Assembly: GCF_039523075.1 (NCBI RefSeq)
Contig: NZ_BAAAEP010000007.1
Location: 1 to 64,000, forward strand
Length of the DNA stretch: 64,000 nt
Direction: 5' to 3'
DNA from: Caenispirillum bisanense
Lineage (GTDB): Bacteria > Pseudomonadota > Alphaproteobacteria > Rhodospirillales > Rhodospirillaceae
Every line of letters starts with the position of its first letter. Within the stretch, counting starts at the first letter, position 1. Positions 25,077-37,716 of this stretch are shown piece by piece. The translations under genes and the position numbers were made by a program. The notes beneath the pieces are model-generated. The model was given only the letters and a program-made list of their open reading frames with translations, searched no databases and was not told the origin of the DNA.

Positions 25077-25589
25077 ATGGCAGCTCCCTACCCGCCCTCG
25101 GGCAAGGATGACGCGGCCGCCGACCACCGCCGCTTCATGCAGCGCGCCATCGACCTGGCGGCGGAGGGCATGCGGGCCGGTGCCGGCGGTCCCTTCGGTT
25201 GCGTCATCGTCAAGGACGGGGTGATCGTCGGCGAGGGCCACAACGAAGTGGTGACCGGCTGCGACCCCACCGCCCATGCCGAGGTGGTCGCCATCCGCCG
25301 GGCGGCGCAGGCGCTCGGCCGCTTCCACCTGGAAGGCTGCGTCGCCTACACCAGTTGCGAGCCGTGCCCCATGTGCCTGGCGGCGCTCTACTGGGCGCAT
25401 GTGGAAAAGGTGTTCTACGCCGCCGACCGCCACGACGCCGCCGTCGCCGGCTTCGACGACGCCTTCCTCTACCGCGAACTGCCGCTGCCCATGGGCGAAC
25501 GCGAACTGCCGTTCGGCCGCCTGATGGGCGAGGAAAGCCGCAAGGTGTTCGAGCAGTACATGGCCCTGGAGGGGCGGGTGCCGTACTGA
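25077..25589 (+). CDS. Guanine deaminase-like cytidine-deaminase-fold enzyme
   Basis: 170 residues. The zinc site is H67-x-E69 (CDPTAHAEVV) and the P-C-x2-C pair Cys97/Cys100 (SCEPCPMCLAALYWA). The sequence between (GRFHLEGCVAYTSCEPCP) and the C-terminal LPFGRLMGEESRKVFEQYMALEGRVPY resemble B. subtilis-type guanine deaminase GuaD rather than TadA. It would convert guanine to xanthine, releasing ammonia. A related nucleoside or tRNA deaminase is possible. It begins three bases after the carbonic anhydrase gene. Confidence 0.82.
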   Translation: MAAPYPPSGKDDAAADHRRFMQRAIDLAAEGMRAGAGGPFGCVIVKDGVIVGEGHNEVVTGCDPTAHAEVVAIRRAAQALGRFHLEGCVAYTSCEPCPMCLAALYWAHVEKVFYAADRHDAAVAGFDDAFLYRELPLPMGERELPFGRLMGEESRKVFEQYMALEGRVPY

Positions 25590-25622
25590 CGGCCCCGCGC
25601 CCTTGCCGGGCTCCCCGTCGTC

Positions 25623-26435
25623 CTACCGCCGCTCCGGCCGGGCGGAGCCGAGCAGGCGCAGCAGCCGGCCCTTGCGGGCGGTGAGGCCGAAAATCACCGC
25701 CGCCACCGCCACGAACAGCACCGCAACCACCGCCATCACCGGCGTGTAGCCGTAGCGCAGGCTGTTGAAGATCTTGATGGGCAGCGTCTCCACCGTGAAG
25801 CCGGCCACCATGTAGGCGACGATGTACTCGTTCAGGCTCAGCACGAAGACGAAGGCCAGCCCCGCCAGCACATAGGGCGCCACCGTCGGCAGGATGATGG
25901 TGCGGAAGATGGTGCGCTCGTCGGCGCCGAGGGTGCGGGCCGCCTCCACCTGCTCCGACGACAGGCTGTTGAGGCCGAGGGAGATGTTCACCAGCGGCAG
26001 GGTGACGAAGAAGATGCCGTGGCTGACGATGGTGGCCCACATCTGGCCGTAGAGCCCGACCGTGTTCCAGAAGATCAGGAAGCCAAGCGCTGTGATCACC
26101 GGCGGCAGCATGAACGGCGCCACCCCCAGCAGGAACAGCCCGCGGGCGTAGCGCACGCGGTAGCGCCACAGGAACCACGCCAGCGGCAGCGCGATGGCGA
26201 CCGACAGCACGGCGGCGCCGCAGGCGACGATGACGCTGTTCTTCAGCGCGTTCAGCCACGTCGGGTCGGTGAACAGCTCGATGTACCAGCGGCCGGACAG
26301 GCCCTGCGGCGGGAAGGACAGGCGGCGGCCCTCGTTCAGGCTGACGCCGGCCACCACCACCACCGGCGCCGCCAGGAACAGCGCCAGCAGGCCCATGTAG
26401 ACGGCGCGGAAGGCGCGGGTGCGGGCATCGGTCAT
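25623..26435 (-). CDS. ABC transporter permease, PotC-like
   Basis: 270 residues, about six membrane helices. The cytoplasmic EAA loop is EAARTLGADERTIFRTIILPTVAP, which contacts the ATPase. The start at 26435 overlaps the stop of the upstream permease gene by 4 bases. It resembles PotC/YdcV of spermidine/putrescine-type importers. It is the last gene of a six-gene minus-strand operon, so its substrate is probably related to the amidinohydrolase and aminotransferase encoded upstream. Confidence 0.9.
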   Translation of the reverse strand: MTDARTRAFRAVYMGLLALFLAAPVVVVAGVSLNEGRRLSFPPQGLSGRWYIELFTDPTWLNALKNSVIVACGAAVLSVAIALPLAWFLWRYRVRYARGLFLLGVAPFMLPPVITALGFLIFWNTVGLYGQMWATIVSHGIFFVTLPLVNISLGLNSLSSEQVEAARTLGADERTIFRTIILPTVAPYVLAGLAFVFVLSLNEYIVAYMVAGFTVETLPIKIFNSLRYGYTPVMAVVAVLFVAVAAVIFGLTARKGRLLRLLGSARPERR

Positions 26436-27282
26436 GACCGGCGGCCTCCTCCGGCCAGCAGGGTGAGGCCGATGAGGGCGAGGCTCACCAGCATCAGGAA
26501 CACCGCCACGGCGGCCGCGAAGGGAATGTTGGACTGGTACACCGCCTGATCGGTGATGAACACCGACAGCGTCCAGTGCTGCGGCTGGCCGAGCAGCTGC
26601 GGCAGGACGTAGACGCCGAGCGTGAACACGAACACCAGCACCAGCGTCGCGACGATGGCCGGCCGCAGCGACGGCACCACCACCGTGAAGAAGGTGCGCA
26701 GCGGCGTCGCCCCCAGGGTGCGGGCGGCCTCCGTCACCTCGGGGTCGAGGCGGGTGACGCTCGGGTACAGCACCAGCACCGTGTAGGGGAAGGTGATGAA
26801 GCACATGCCGAGCAGCAGGGCGAGGAAGCTGGGCGAATAGGCGGTCGGCTGGTCGATCAGGCCAAGGGCCACGAACAGGTTGGATATGCCGGCCGAGCGC
26901 GACAGCAGCGTCGACCACGCAAAGCCGATGATCACCTCCGACAGCGACAGCACCGACAGGATGAACACCAGCCACAGGGTCTGGCCGCGCGGGCTGAAGC
27001 GGGACAGGAACCAGGTGAACGGCACCGCCGCCGCCGTACACAGCACCGCCGCCAGCCCGCACAGCCACAGCGAGAAGCCGAGCACGCCGAGGAACAGCGG
27101 CGTCAGGAAGCGGGCGTAGTTGTCCAGCTCGAACGCCGGTTCGTAGAAGCCGCCGGAGACGCGGTGATAGAAGCTGTAGGCGACCATGATGCCGAACGGC
27201 ACCAGGAAGAACACCGTCAGCACCACGGCGGGGATCGCCATGGGCAGGTGCTGGCGCAGGCCGCGCGGATGCTGGTGCAGGC

Positions 27283-27286
<4 letters not shown>
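26432..27286 (-). CDS. ABC transporter permease, PotB-like
   Basis: 284 residues with about six transmembrane segments (the first at 15-37). The EAA motif is EAARTLGATPLRTFFTVVVPSLRP. Most similar in type to PotB, the first permease of polyamine-like importers. Its ATG lies within the last codons of the ATPase gene (ATGA overlap) and its stop overlaps the start of the second permease, indicating translational coupling. Confidence 0.9.
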
Positions 27287-28347
<1,061 letters not shown>

Positions 28348-28451
28348 GGCTGGTCCGAACGGGAGGCAACGGTCCCCCGCCGCACCGGCTGCGCGGGCGG
28401 GCGGCGGGGGAGGGGGGTAACCGGCAGCGCGGCGCGGCGCGGCGCGGCGGC

Positions 28452-29552
28452 TCAGCCGACCACCATCGCCGTCCAGCGCTCGTTCACCCAGTCGCCCTTG
28501 TCGGTGTAGAGCTGGTAGTTCGGGATGATCGGCGGGATGTCGCTGGAAACGGCGGCGAACTCGGCGTCGGTCAGGTCGGTCAGGTCGCGCGGCAGCACCG
28601 GCGCCGTGCCCACCTGGCGGGCCAGCACCGCCTGGATCGCGGGCTGGCACATGTAGTCGATGAACACCTGCGCTTCCTCCACCTTCTTGCAGGCGGTGGT
28701 GACGGCCCACGAGCCGCGGTCGGCGACGCCGCCTTCCTTGGGGAAGGTGGAGCGCACGGGGAAGCCGTCGGCGGCCGCCAGTCCGGTGACGTCGTGGTAG
28801 TACTGCCCGGCCGGAATCTCGCCGCTCTGCAGGGCGTTCTGGAACTGGCCCTCGTCGCGGTACCACAGGGCGACGTTGGGGCGCAGCTCGGCGATCTTGT
28901 CGATGACCTGCTGGACGCCCTCGTCGGTGGCCAGGATGTCGGGGCCGCCGAAGTGCAGCTTGGCGGCGATGTCGATGAGGAAGGAGTTGGACGCCAGCGC
29001 CAGCAGCCCGAGGCGGTTGGCGTTGGCCGGGTCCCACAGGAAGTTCCAGCTGTCCGGCGCCTGCGGGTAGGTGTCGGTATTGGTCACCAGGGTGATGAAC
29101 CACGCCACCGCCGGCACGCCGGCGACGGCGCCGTCCGGCGTCTTGTTGAGGAACTCGTCGAACACCTTGGCGGCGTTGGGCATCTTCGCCAGGTCGAAGG
29201 TCTGCCACAGGCCGCCCCGGATGCCGCGCAGCATGGGCACCTGCGCCATCATGTTGACGTCGGCCGGTGCCACGCCGGCCTTGGCCGACTGCTCCAGCTG
29301 CACCAGCCAGGCCTCGCCGGTCGGCTCCGGCACGCTTTCGACGGCGATGCCGGTGGCGGCGGTGAAGTCGGGGAAGATGTGCTTGCGGAAGCTTTCCTCG
29401 AAATAGCCGCCGTAGGTGCCGACCTTCAGCGAGCGGTCCTGCGCCAGCACGGCCGGCGCCTTCAGGCCGACCACGCCCAGCGCGGCGGCGGCGGCGGATA
29501 CCTTCAGCACGCTGCGGCGGCTGGGGCTGTAGCGATAGGTTGACTTGGTCAT
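28452..29552 (-). CDS. Periplasmic binding protein of polyamine-type ABC importer, Tat signal
   Basis: 366 residues. The N-terminus has a Tat-type signal: SRRSVLK at 11-17 with a following hydrophobic stretch and an AQA-like cleavage region near 37 (APAVLAQD). The mature protein begins RSLKVGTYGGYFEESFRKHI, typical of the PotD/extracellular solute-binding type 2 fold. Cofactor-free Tat export suggests folding before export. AGGAGG precedes the ATG. It is the substrate-capturing member of the operon; ligand residues cannot be read reliably from sequence alone. Confidence 0.88.
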   Translation of the reverse strand: MTKSTYRYSPSRRSVLKVSAAAAALGVVGLKAPAVLAQDRSLKVGTYGGYFEESFRKHIFPDFTAATGIAVESVPEPTGEAWLVQLEQSAKAGVAPADVNMMAQVPMLRGIRGGLWQTFDLAKMPNAAKVFDEFLNKTPDGAVAGVPAVAWFITLVTNTDTYPQAPDSWNFLWDPANANRLGLLALASNSFLIDIAAKLHFGGPDILATDEGVQQVIDKIAELRPNVALWYRDEGQFQNALQSGEIPAGQYYHDVTGLAAADGFPVRSTFPKEGGVADRGSWAVTTACKKVEEAQVFIDYMCQPAIQAVLARQVGTAPVLPRDLTDLTDAEFAAVSSDIPPIIPNYQLYTDKGDWVNERWTAMVVG

Positions 29553-29600
29553 CGGAAAGAGCCTCCTGTCAGGCGGTATCTTATTGATTAGGTTATAGTT

Positions 29601-30797
29601 TTATTCACTGGCAAAGGCCGCCAGCCGGGCGGCGACCGGGGCGGCGGACTCGCCCGGAACGTTGGCGAAGGCGAGGCGGAGATACAGGTCCTGCCCTTCG
29701 CCGAACATGGAGCCGGGCAGGGTCAGCAGGCTCTGGCGCTCGGCCAGCGCCTTGGCGACGGCATAGGCGGGGCGGTCGGCGAAGGGGTGTTCGACATAGG
29801 CGAAGTAGGCGCCGATGCTGACCAGCCGCCAGTCGGGCAGCCCCTCCACCGCCAGCCGGAAGGCGGCAGCGCGGGAGCGCATGAGCAGGGTGTTGCCGGT
29901 CACCCACTCGCGCAGGGCGGTGAGGCCGAACAGCGCCGCCTCCTGCCCCAGGCGGGGGGCGCAGATGGCGATGCAGTCGACTGCCTTCTCCACCGACGCC
30001 ATCAGCCGCGGCCCCGCCACCAGGGCGCCGACGCGGTGGCCGGTGATGGCGAAGACCTTGGAGAAGCTGTAGAGGTGGACCAGGGTATCGGGCCACGCCG
30101 GATCGTCGAACAGGGCGTGCGGCCGGCTGTCGTCGGGCAGGAAGTCGCGGTAGGTCTCGTCCAGGATCAGGGCGATGCCGTGGCGCTGCGCCAGGGCGTA
30201 GAACCGGGCGATCACCTCCGGCGGGTAGACGGCGCCGGTGGGGTTGTTGGGGGTGACCAGCACGATGGCGCGGGTGCGCGGGCCGATGCGGGCGGCGGCT
30301 TCCTCCGGGTCCGGCACGCCGCCGGCATCGGGGCGGAAGGTCAGCGGCACCGCCGCGATCCCCAGGGCATCCAGCCACATTTTATGATTGAAGTAATGCG
30401 GCTGCGGCAGGATCACCTCGTCGCCGGCCTGGGCGAGGGCGAGGATGGCGGCGCAGAAGGCCTGGTTGCAGCCGGCGGTGATGGCCACCTGGCTGGGCGA
30501 CGGGCGGGCGCCGTAGAGGCGGCCGATGTCCGCCGCCAGCGCCTCGCGCAGGGCCGGCAGGCCGAGGATGTCGGTATAGCGGTGGACGGCGGGATCGTGC
30601 AGCCGTTCCGCCAGATGCTCCACCAGTTCCACCGCCGGCGGATGGCCGGGCACCGCCTGGCACAGGTCGATGAGCGGCCGCCCCGGCACCGGCGGCAGGC
30701 CGCGCACCCAGCCTTGCGCATCGGCGATGGGCGGCGGCGCCACGGCGGCGAGCAGCGGGTTGAGCGGCAGGGCGGCGGCAGGCGGCGGAACGGTCAT
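29601..30797 (-). CDS. Class I/II pyridoxal-phosphate aminotransferase
   Basis: 398 residues. The fold-type-I signature is clear: ITAGCNQAFCAAIL, VTPNNPTGAVYPPE, ILDETYRDFLP and the PLP lysine in LYSFSKVFAITGHRVGALV. The N-terminal region is about 30 residues longer than usual and rich in Pro/Ala. The start at 30797 has no strong ribosome site. It transfers an amino group, perhaps from or to the product of the neighbouring amidinohydrolase. It lies 24 bases past that gene. Confidence 0.88.
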   Translation of the reverse strand: MTVPPPAAALPLNPLLAAVAPPPIADAQGWVRGLPPVPGRPLIDLCQAVPGHPPAVELVEHLAERLHDPAVHRYTDILGLPALREALAADIGRLYGARPSPSQVAITAGCNQAFCAAILALAQAGDEVILPQPHYFNHKMWLDALGIAAVPLTFRPDAGGVPDPEEAAARIGPRTRAIVLVTPNNPTGAVYPPEVIARFYALAQRHGIALILDETYRDFLPDDSRPHALFDDPAWPDTLVHLYSFSKVFAITGHRVGALVAGPRLMASVEKAVDCIAICAPRLGQEAALFGLTALREWVTGNTLLMRSRAAAFRLAVEGLPDWRLVSIGAYFAYVEHPFADRPAYAVAKALAERQSLLTLPGSMFGEGQDLYLRLAFANVPGESAAPVAARLAAFASE

Positions 30798-30820
30798 GCG
30801 GCAGGGGTCCGGTGGCAGTG

Positions 30821-31675
30821 TCAGAGGGGGTCGCGCCGCAGCGGCATGGTCATGCAATGCACGCTGCCGCCGCCGGCGGCGAACAGGTCCAGCTCCGGGT
30901 CCAGCACCGTCAGGCCTTCGGCGCGCAGCCGGGCGTTGAGGGCGGCGGAGTGGCGCGGCGAGATCACCGTATCATTGCCCAGCGCCAGAACGTTGCAACT
31001 CATCTGCATGACCTCCTTGTAGGACGCCGGCACGATGCGGATGCCGTGCCCCTGCAGCCACGCCAGCAGGTCGTCGGGCAGCACGTCGGGGCAGGCCACC
31101 GCCAGCCCGTCGGCGGCCATGCAGAACAGCACGTCGAGGTGCAGGAAGTGCTCGGGGAAGGGCTGCACCCGCGTCTCCCACCCTTCCGCCGCGAACCAGT
31201 CGCAGAACTGGCGGGCGCCGTCGGTGTTGGTGCGCTCGCCGGAGGCCCCGACCAGCAGCAGGCCGGGGCGGATGATGTGGATGTCGCCGCCTTCCAGGGT
31301 GCCGGCGGTGGAGAAGCGGTAGAACGAGTCGGCGCCGTAGAAGTCGAGGATGGAGGCATACTCGCCCCGCCGCTGCGGCCGGAACAGCTGCGTCATCACC
31401 GGCCCCCAGGGGGTCACCTGGCTCGAATCGCGGGTGTAGACCTGATAGGGCAGGTGCTCTTCCAGCCGGCGCAGGTAGTGGCAGGTGACGCCGCCCTGCT
31501 GCAGCGCCGACTCCAGCTCGCGGAACTGCGCCTGGGCCTTCTGCGCGTCATAGGGCCGGCCGCCATGCAGGGTGGCGGTGGCGATGGTATTGGTCGGCTG
31601 CCATGCGTAGTTGTCCGGCGCGCACAGCAGCACGTCGCGCAGCACTCCGGTTTCCGAATCCACCTGCCAGGACAC
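30821..31675 (-). CDS. Amidinohydrolase (dimethylarginine hydrolase/arginine deiminase superfamily)
   Basis: 284 residues from the GTG at 31675, which has AAGGAG six bases upstream; ATG 31699 is an alternative (292 residues) without a clear site. The guanidino-modifying fold is evident: TRDSSQV, LEGGDIHIIRP, HFLHLDVLFC and the C-terminal GGGSVHCMTMPL, whose Cys is the nucleophile. The enzyme should hydrolyse the C-N bond of a guanidine- or ureido-bearing substrate (arginine, agmatine, methylated arginine or similar). The exact substrate is not deducible. It is the first gene of the operon and is divergent from a LysR regulator. Confidence 0.82.
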   Translation of the reverse strand: MSWQVDSETGVLRDVLLCAPDNYAWQPTNTIATATLHGGRPYDAQKAQAQFRELESALQQGGVTCHYLRRLEEHLPYQVYTRDSSQVTPWGPVMTQLFRPQRRGEYASILDFYGADSFYRFSTAGTLEGGDIHIIRPGLLLVGASGERTNTDGARQFCDWFAAEGWETRVQPFPEHFLHLDVLFCMAADGLAVACPDVLPDDLLAWLQGHGIRIVPASYKEVMQMSCNVLALGNDTVISPRHSAALNARLRAEGLTVLDPELDLFAAGGGSVHCMTMPLRRDPL

Positions 31676-31848
31676 CTGTCTCTCCTTCACCTCCGGCATC
31701 CGGCGGCGGGCTGTGCCCAATCCGCAGGCGCTGTTGTTCGTCTGCTCAAGATGCTGGCATTGGCAGTCGATGCAGAAAATAGTGGAGCCGGAAACTACAG
31801 TTTGATGAACTTCAACGTAAGCACGCCTGCCAGGGGGAGTCGGTCAAC

Positions 31849-32760
31849 GTGGGCATCGGCCAGATCAACGAGGTGGACATCCGCCTGCTGCGGGTCTTCG
31901 TCGCCGTGGTGGAGGCGGGGGGCTTCGCCGCCGCCCAGGCAACCCTGAACGTCGCCGCCTCCACCATCTCCAACCACATGAGCGCGCTGGAGCAGCGCCT
32001 GGGGGTGAAGCTGTGCCAGCGCGGCCGCATCGGCTTCCGCCTGACCGACAAGGGCCGGCTGGTGTACGAGGCCGCCTGCCGCCTGCTGGCCGCCACCGAG
32101 GCCTTCCGCAGCGAGGCGGCGCAGCTGCACGGCCAGCTGGTGGGCGACCTGCGCCTCGGGCTGGTGGACAACACGGTGACCGATCCAGCCAGCCCGGTGC
32201 TGCCGGCGCTGCGACGGTTCGGCGCCCGCGAGCACCGGGTGCATCTGCATGTGGGGATCGAGGCGCCGCAGGATCTGGAACGCCGTCTGCTGGACGGCAG
32301 CCTGGACATCGCCATCGGCAGCTTCCCCACCCGCGTCTCCGGCCTGGAGTACGAGCCGCTCTATACCGAGCGCCAGCACTTCTACTGCGGCGCCGGCCAC
32401 CCGCTGTTCACGGCGGCGGAGGTGACGGTGGAGGCGGTGCGGGCCTGCCGCATCGTCGCCCGCGGCTACTGGCACCAGAACGACCTGCGGCGCATCGGCC
32501 TGCCGCTGTCGTCGGCGGCGGCGACGGTGCAGAACATGGAGGCGCAGGCCATGCTCATCCTGTCCGGCGGCTATCTCGGCTACCTGCCCACCCACTATGC
32601 GGCGCCGTGGGTGGTGGCGGGGCAGCTGAAGGCGCTGCTGCCGGAGGCCACCGCCTATGCGGCGCCGTTCGATCTGGTCACCCGTCGCGGCGCGCGGGAG
32701 ACGCGGGTGCTGGCCACCATGGTCGCCGACCTGCTGGCCGAGCGCACGGCCGCGGCGTGA
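31849..32760 (+). CDS. LysR-family transcriptional regulator
   Basis: 303 residues. The N-terminal winged helix is at 1-65 (DIRLLRVFVAVVEAGGFAAAQATLNVAASTISNHMSALEQRLGVKL). The periplasmic-binding-like effector domain (about 90-300) should bind a small co-inducer. GTG start with GGGGGAG upstream. It is divergent from the amidinohydrolase/aminotransferase/ABC operon, with 173 bases between starts, the usual arrangement for a LysR protein controlling its neighbour. Confidence 0.9.
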   Translation: MGIGQINEVDIRLLRVFVAVVEAGGFAAAQATLNVAASTISNHMSALEQRLGVKLCQRGRIGFRLTDKGRLVYEAACRLLAATEAFRSEAAQLHGQLVGDLRLGLVDNTVTDPASPVLPALRRFGAREHRVHLHVGIEAPQDLERRLLDGSLDIAIGSFPTRVSGLEYEPLYTERQHFYCGAGHPLFTAAEVTVEAVRACRIVARGYWHQNDLRRIGLPLSSAAATVQNMEAQAMLILSGGYLGYLPTHYAAPWVVAGQLKALLPEATAYAAPFDLVTRRGARETRVLATMVADLLAERTAAA

Positions 32761-32766
32761 CCGGAC

Positions 32767-35886
<3,120 letters not shown>

Positions 35887-35933
35887 GACGCGGCGCCAAG
35901 GTGGACGTACAAAGGTACCGAAAAGGCGGAAAC

Positions 35934-35966
35934 GAAAAAGACCGGCACGCTGGCCGGTCTTTTTTC
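35934..35966. terminator. Bidirectional terminator after tRNA-Asp genes
   Basis: AAAAAGACCGGC and GCCGGTCTTTTTT enclose ACGCTG. On the minus strand it ends the tRNA transcript; the A/T symmetry allows plus-strand use too. Confidence 0.85.
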
Positions 35967-35979
35967 GAAGCGGTTCTGG

Positions 35980-36056
35980 TGGCGCGAGTGACGGGGCTCG
36001 AACCCGCGACCTCCGGCGTGACAGGCCGGCACTCTAACCAACTGAGCTACACCCGC
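35980..36056 (-). tRNA. tRNA-Asp(GTC), copy 1
   Basis: The minus strand reads GCGGGTGTAGCTCAGTTGG at the 5' end, anticodon loop CTGTCAC (anticodon GTC), GGTTCGAGCCC T-arm, and ends with an encoded CCA. The acceptor stem pairs fully apart from one G-T. Length 77 with CCA. Confidence 0.96.
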
Positions 36057-36092
36057 AATCCAGAACACTCGGTACTCGTCTCGTCTCGGGGA

Positions 36093-36169
36093 TGGCGCGA
36101 GTGACGGGGCTCGAACCCGCGACCTCCGGCGTGACAGGCCGGCACTCTAACCAACTGAGCTACACCCGC
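36093..36169 (-). tRNA. tRNA-Asp(GTC), copy 2
   Basis: Identical in sequence to the copy at 35980-36056, same strand, 36 bases apart. It is transcribed first from the promoter at 36189-36217. Identical tandem copies suggest recent duplication or gene conversion. Confidence 0.96.
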
Positions 36170-36188
36170 ATTCCCCGGTGAGGGCGGC

Positions 36189-36217
36189 CTTATAACCCGG
36201 CCCTCGCCCCCTTGCAA
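36189..36217 (-). promoter_or_regulatory. Promoter of the tRNA-Asp pair
   Basis: On the minus strand TTGCAA (36212-36217) and TATAAG (36189-36194) are separated by 17 bases, about 20 bases before the tRNA. It fits a short-leader tRNA operon. Confidence 0.6.
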
Positions 36218-36249
36218 GGCCTTTGTTGCATCTTTTTGCAACGGTCCGC

Positions 36250-36441
36250 GTCAACCGCCGACCAGCCCCGAAAGGGAGGCAGAAAATGGTTCGGCGGCTG
36301 CGAATTGTCAATGCATTTCCGCCGCCCTGCTGGTGAGATCGGGGTGTTGCAGCATCCTTATGCGACGGACCGGTTCCCGCCGGCTCCGCCACAGTCTCCC
36401 AAACCTTGAGCCGGACGGTCCCCCCGTCCGGCTTTCTTTTT
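36250..36441 (+). ncRNA. Candidate small RNA before a strong terminator
   Basis: No protein gene is credible here on the plus strand, yet it ends in a clear terminator (36409-36441). A short RNA or a leader is likely. The start is not located; a TTGTCA at 36305-36310 lacks a good -10 partner. Confidence 0.3.
36409..36441 (+). terminator. Intrinsic terminator, orphan
   Basis: AGCCGGACGG and CCGTCCGGCT enclose TCCCC and are followed by TTCTTTTT. No plus-strand protein gene lies just upstream. Confidence 0.8.
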
Positions 36442-36593
36442 GCGCCGCGCCATGTTTCGACGCTCCCGGTTGTCGATTGTCGACAGCGGGCCTTGAAAAC
36501 CGGGCCGCCGGGCGCTAGGTGATGCGCGCCCGCCACCGCGCTGCAACAGAACCCGGGGCGGCATCATTCCCACAAGAAGATCCGGAGACTGTC

Positions 36594-36815
36594 ATGCGCT
36601 TCCTTCCGCTTGTCCTCGTGGCGTTCATGGCCGCCCCTGCGCTGGTGTGGATCATCGTGTCCAACCTGATGGTGAAGGGCACCTCCGGCAGCATGTTCGG
36701 CTTCGAGACCACCGGCACCGTCGCCGTGCTGATCGGCTTCGGCGTGGTGTCGCTGGCGCTGCTGGGCGGCTGGATGATGCGCTTCATCGCCCGCGATCAG
36801 AACCGCAGCGCCTGA
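36594..36815 (+). CDS. Small two-helix membrane protein, 73 residues
   Basis: It begins MRFLPLVLVAFMAAPALVWIIV. The first hydrophobic helix (3-25) may double as a signal anchor; a second is at about 41-62. Charged end RFIARDQNRSA. CCGGAGACTGTC precedes the ATG, giving a plausible ribosome site. Function unknown. Confidence 0.6.
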   Translation: MRFLPLVLVAFMAAPALVWIIVSNLMVKGTSGSMFGFETTGTVAVLIGFGVVSLALLGGWMMRFIARDQNRSA

Positions 36816-36934
36816 CCCCTTGAAGGCTCCGCCGCCGCGTCTATTTCCGCAGACCATGAAAGAGCATCTTGACGCGGCGTCCGTTCAGGATCACCTCTTG
36901 AACAGGACAGACGCGATGGACGGGAGCCAGCCCC

Positions 36935-37099
36935 ATGACCAGCGTGACCACGTTCTTCCTTGATCCGGTGGCGGCGGCCATTGCTGCTGCGGCAGCGGCC
37001 ATCGCCATCGCCGTGGCCGCTGCAAAGGCCCTGGCGCCGCAGCCGCGTCCCGTGCCGGTGCGGGCCCGCAACCGCCCGCGCGGCCGCCGTCGCGACTGA
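36935..37099 (+). CDS. Very small hydrophobic/basic peptide, 54 residues
   Basis: It encodes MTSVTTFFLDPVAAAIAAAA followed by more alanine and isoleucine, then a Pro/Arg-rich tail ending RGRRRD. GGGAG lies upstream of the ATG. One Ala-rich helix could span a membrane, with a basic cytoplasmic end. The function is unknown and the coding status rests on the ribosome site and composition. Confidence 0.45.
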   Translation: MTSVTTFFLDPVAAAIAAAAAAIAIAVAAAKALAPQPRPVPVRARNRPRGRRRD

Positions 37100-37195
37100 C
37101 CCGTCCCGACCGATGACGGGCCGCGCCGCCGCCCGCCGCTGCCATCCGTAAGGGAAGGGCGGCCGCGAGTCATTAGCCGGCCGCTACGCCCGCAG

Positions 37196-37243
37196 AGACT
37201 CAGGTCGGAACAGACTCAGGTCCGCAAAGACTCAGAACGGCCG
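37196..37243. repeat. Three direct repeats of AGACTCAG at 16-bp period
   Basis: AGACTCAGGTCGGAAC, AGACTCAGGTCCGCAA and AGACTCAGAACGGCCG begin at 37196, 37212 and 37228. They sit between two convergent genes and merge into a 15-bp hairpin (37234-37267). Confidence 0.5.
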
Positions 37244-37267
37244 CGCTGCTGTCAGCGCGGCCGTTCT
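37234..37267. repeat. Perfect 15-bp inverted repeat between convergent genes
   Basis: AGAACGGCCGCGCTG and CAGCGCGGCCGTTCT enclose CTGT. There is no T-run on either side; it may act as a strong hairpin at the 3' ends. Confidence 0.55.
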
Positions 37268-37299
37268 GCATGTCTGGCTGTGGCCGGACGCGGGCGCCG

Positions 37300-37500
37300 T
37301 CATGCCACCCGTTCGAACCGGTTGCGGTCGAGCAGCGCCTCGATGGCCAGCGTGCGGGCATCCACCGGGCTGCGGATGCTGCGCAGGCGGGCATGGGGGA
37401 TGCGGGCGCCGTCGCTGTAGATGAACTCCACCTCCCACTCGGCGGCCCAGGAGGTACGTTCCCGGAACCGCTGGCCGACCTCCACACTGAGCTTCTTCAT
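37300..37500 (-). CDS. Small hypothetical protein, 66 residues
   Basis: It begins MKKLSVEVGQRFRERTSWAA and ends RNRFERVA. The start at 37500 has a weak GGGA upstream. WEVEFIYSDGARIPHARLRSI suggests beta strands followed by a helix. No known family, signal peptide or membrane segment. It is divergent from the hemerythrin-like gene. Confidence 0.55.
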   Translation of the reverse strand: MKKLSVEVGQRFRERTSWAAEWEVEFIYSDGARIPHARLRSIRSPVDARTLAIEALLDRNRFERVA

Positions 37501-37716
37501 TTTCCCACGACCTTGCTGTTGCCTTCCTTGTGCCCCGTATCCGCATGTAGCGGCTGCGGAACCGCGATCACCCAAAGTATAGCGGCTGTCACGGTTCTGT
37601 ATATCCGTTTTCATCGACCCGACCGACCACTTCGCGCCCGCAGCGGAAAACCCCCTCTGTTACAACTCTGGCCGGGACATGAGCCCGCAAACCAAAATAG
37701 GGGAAGGACGCGGCCA

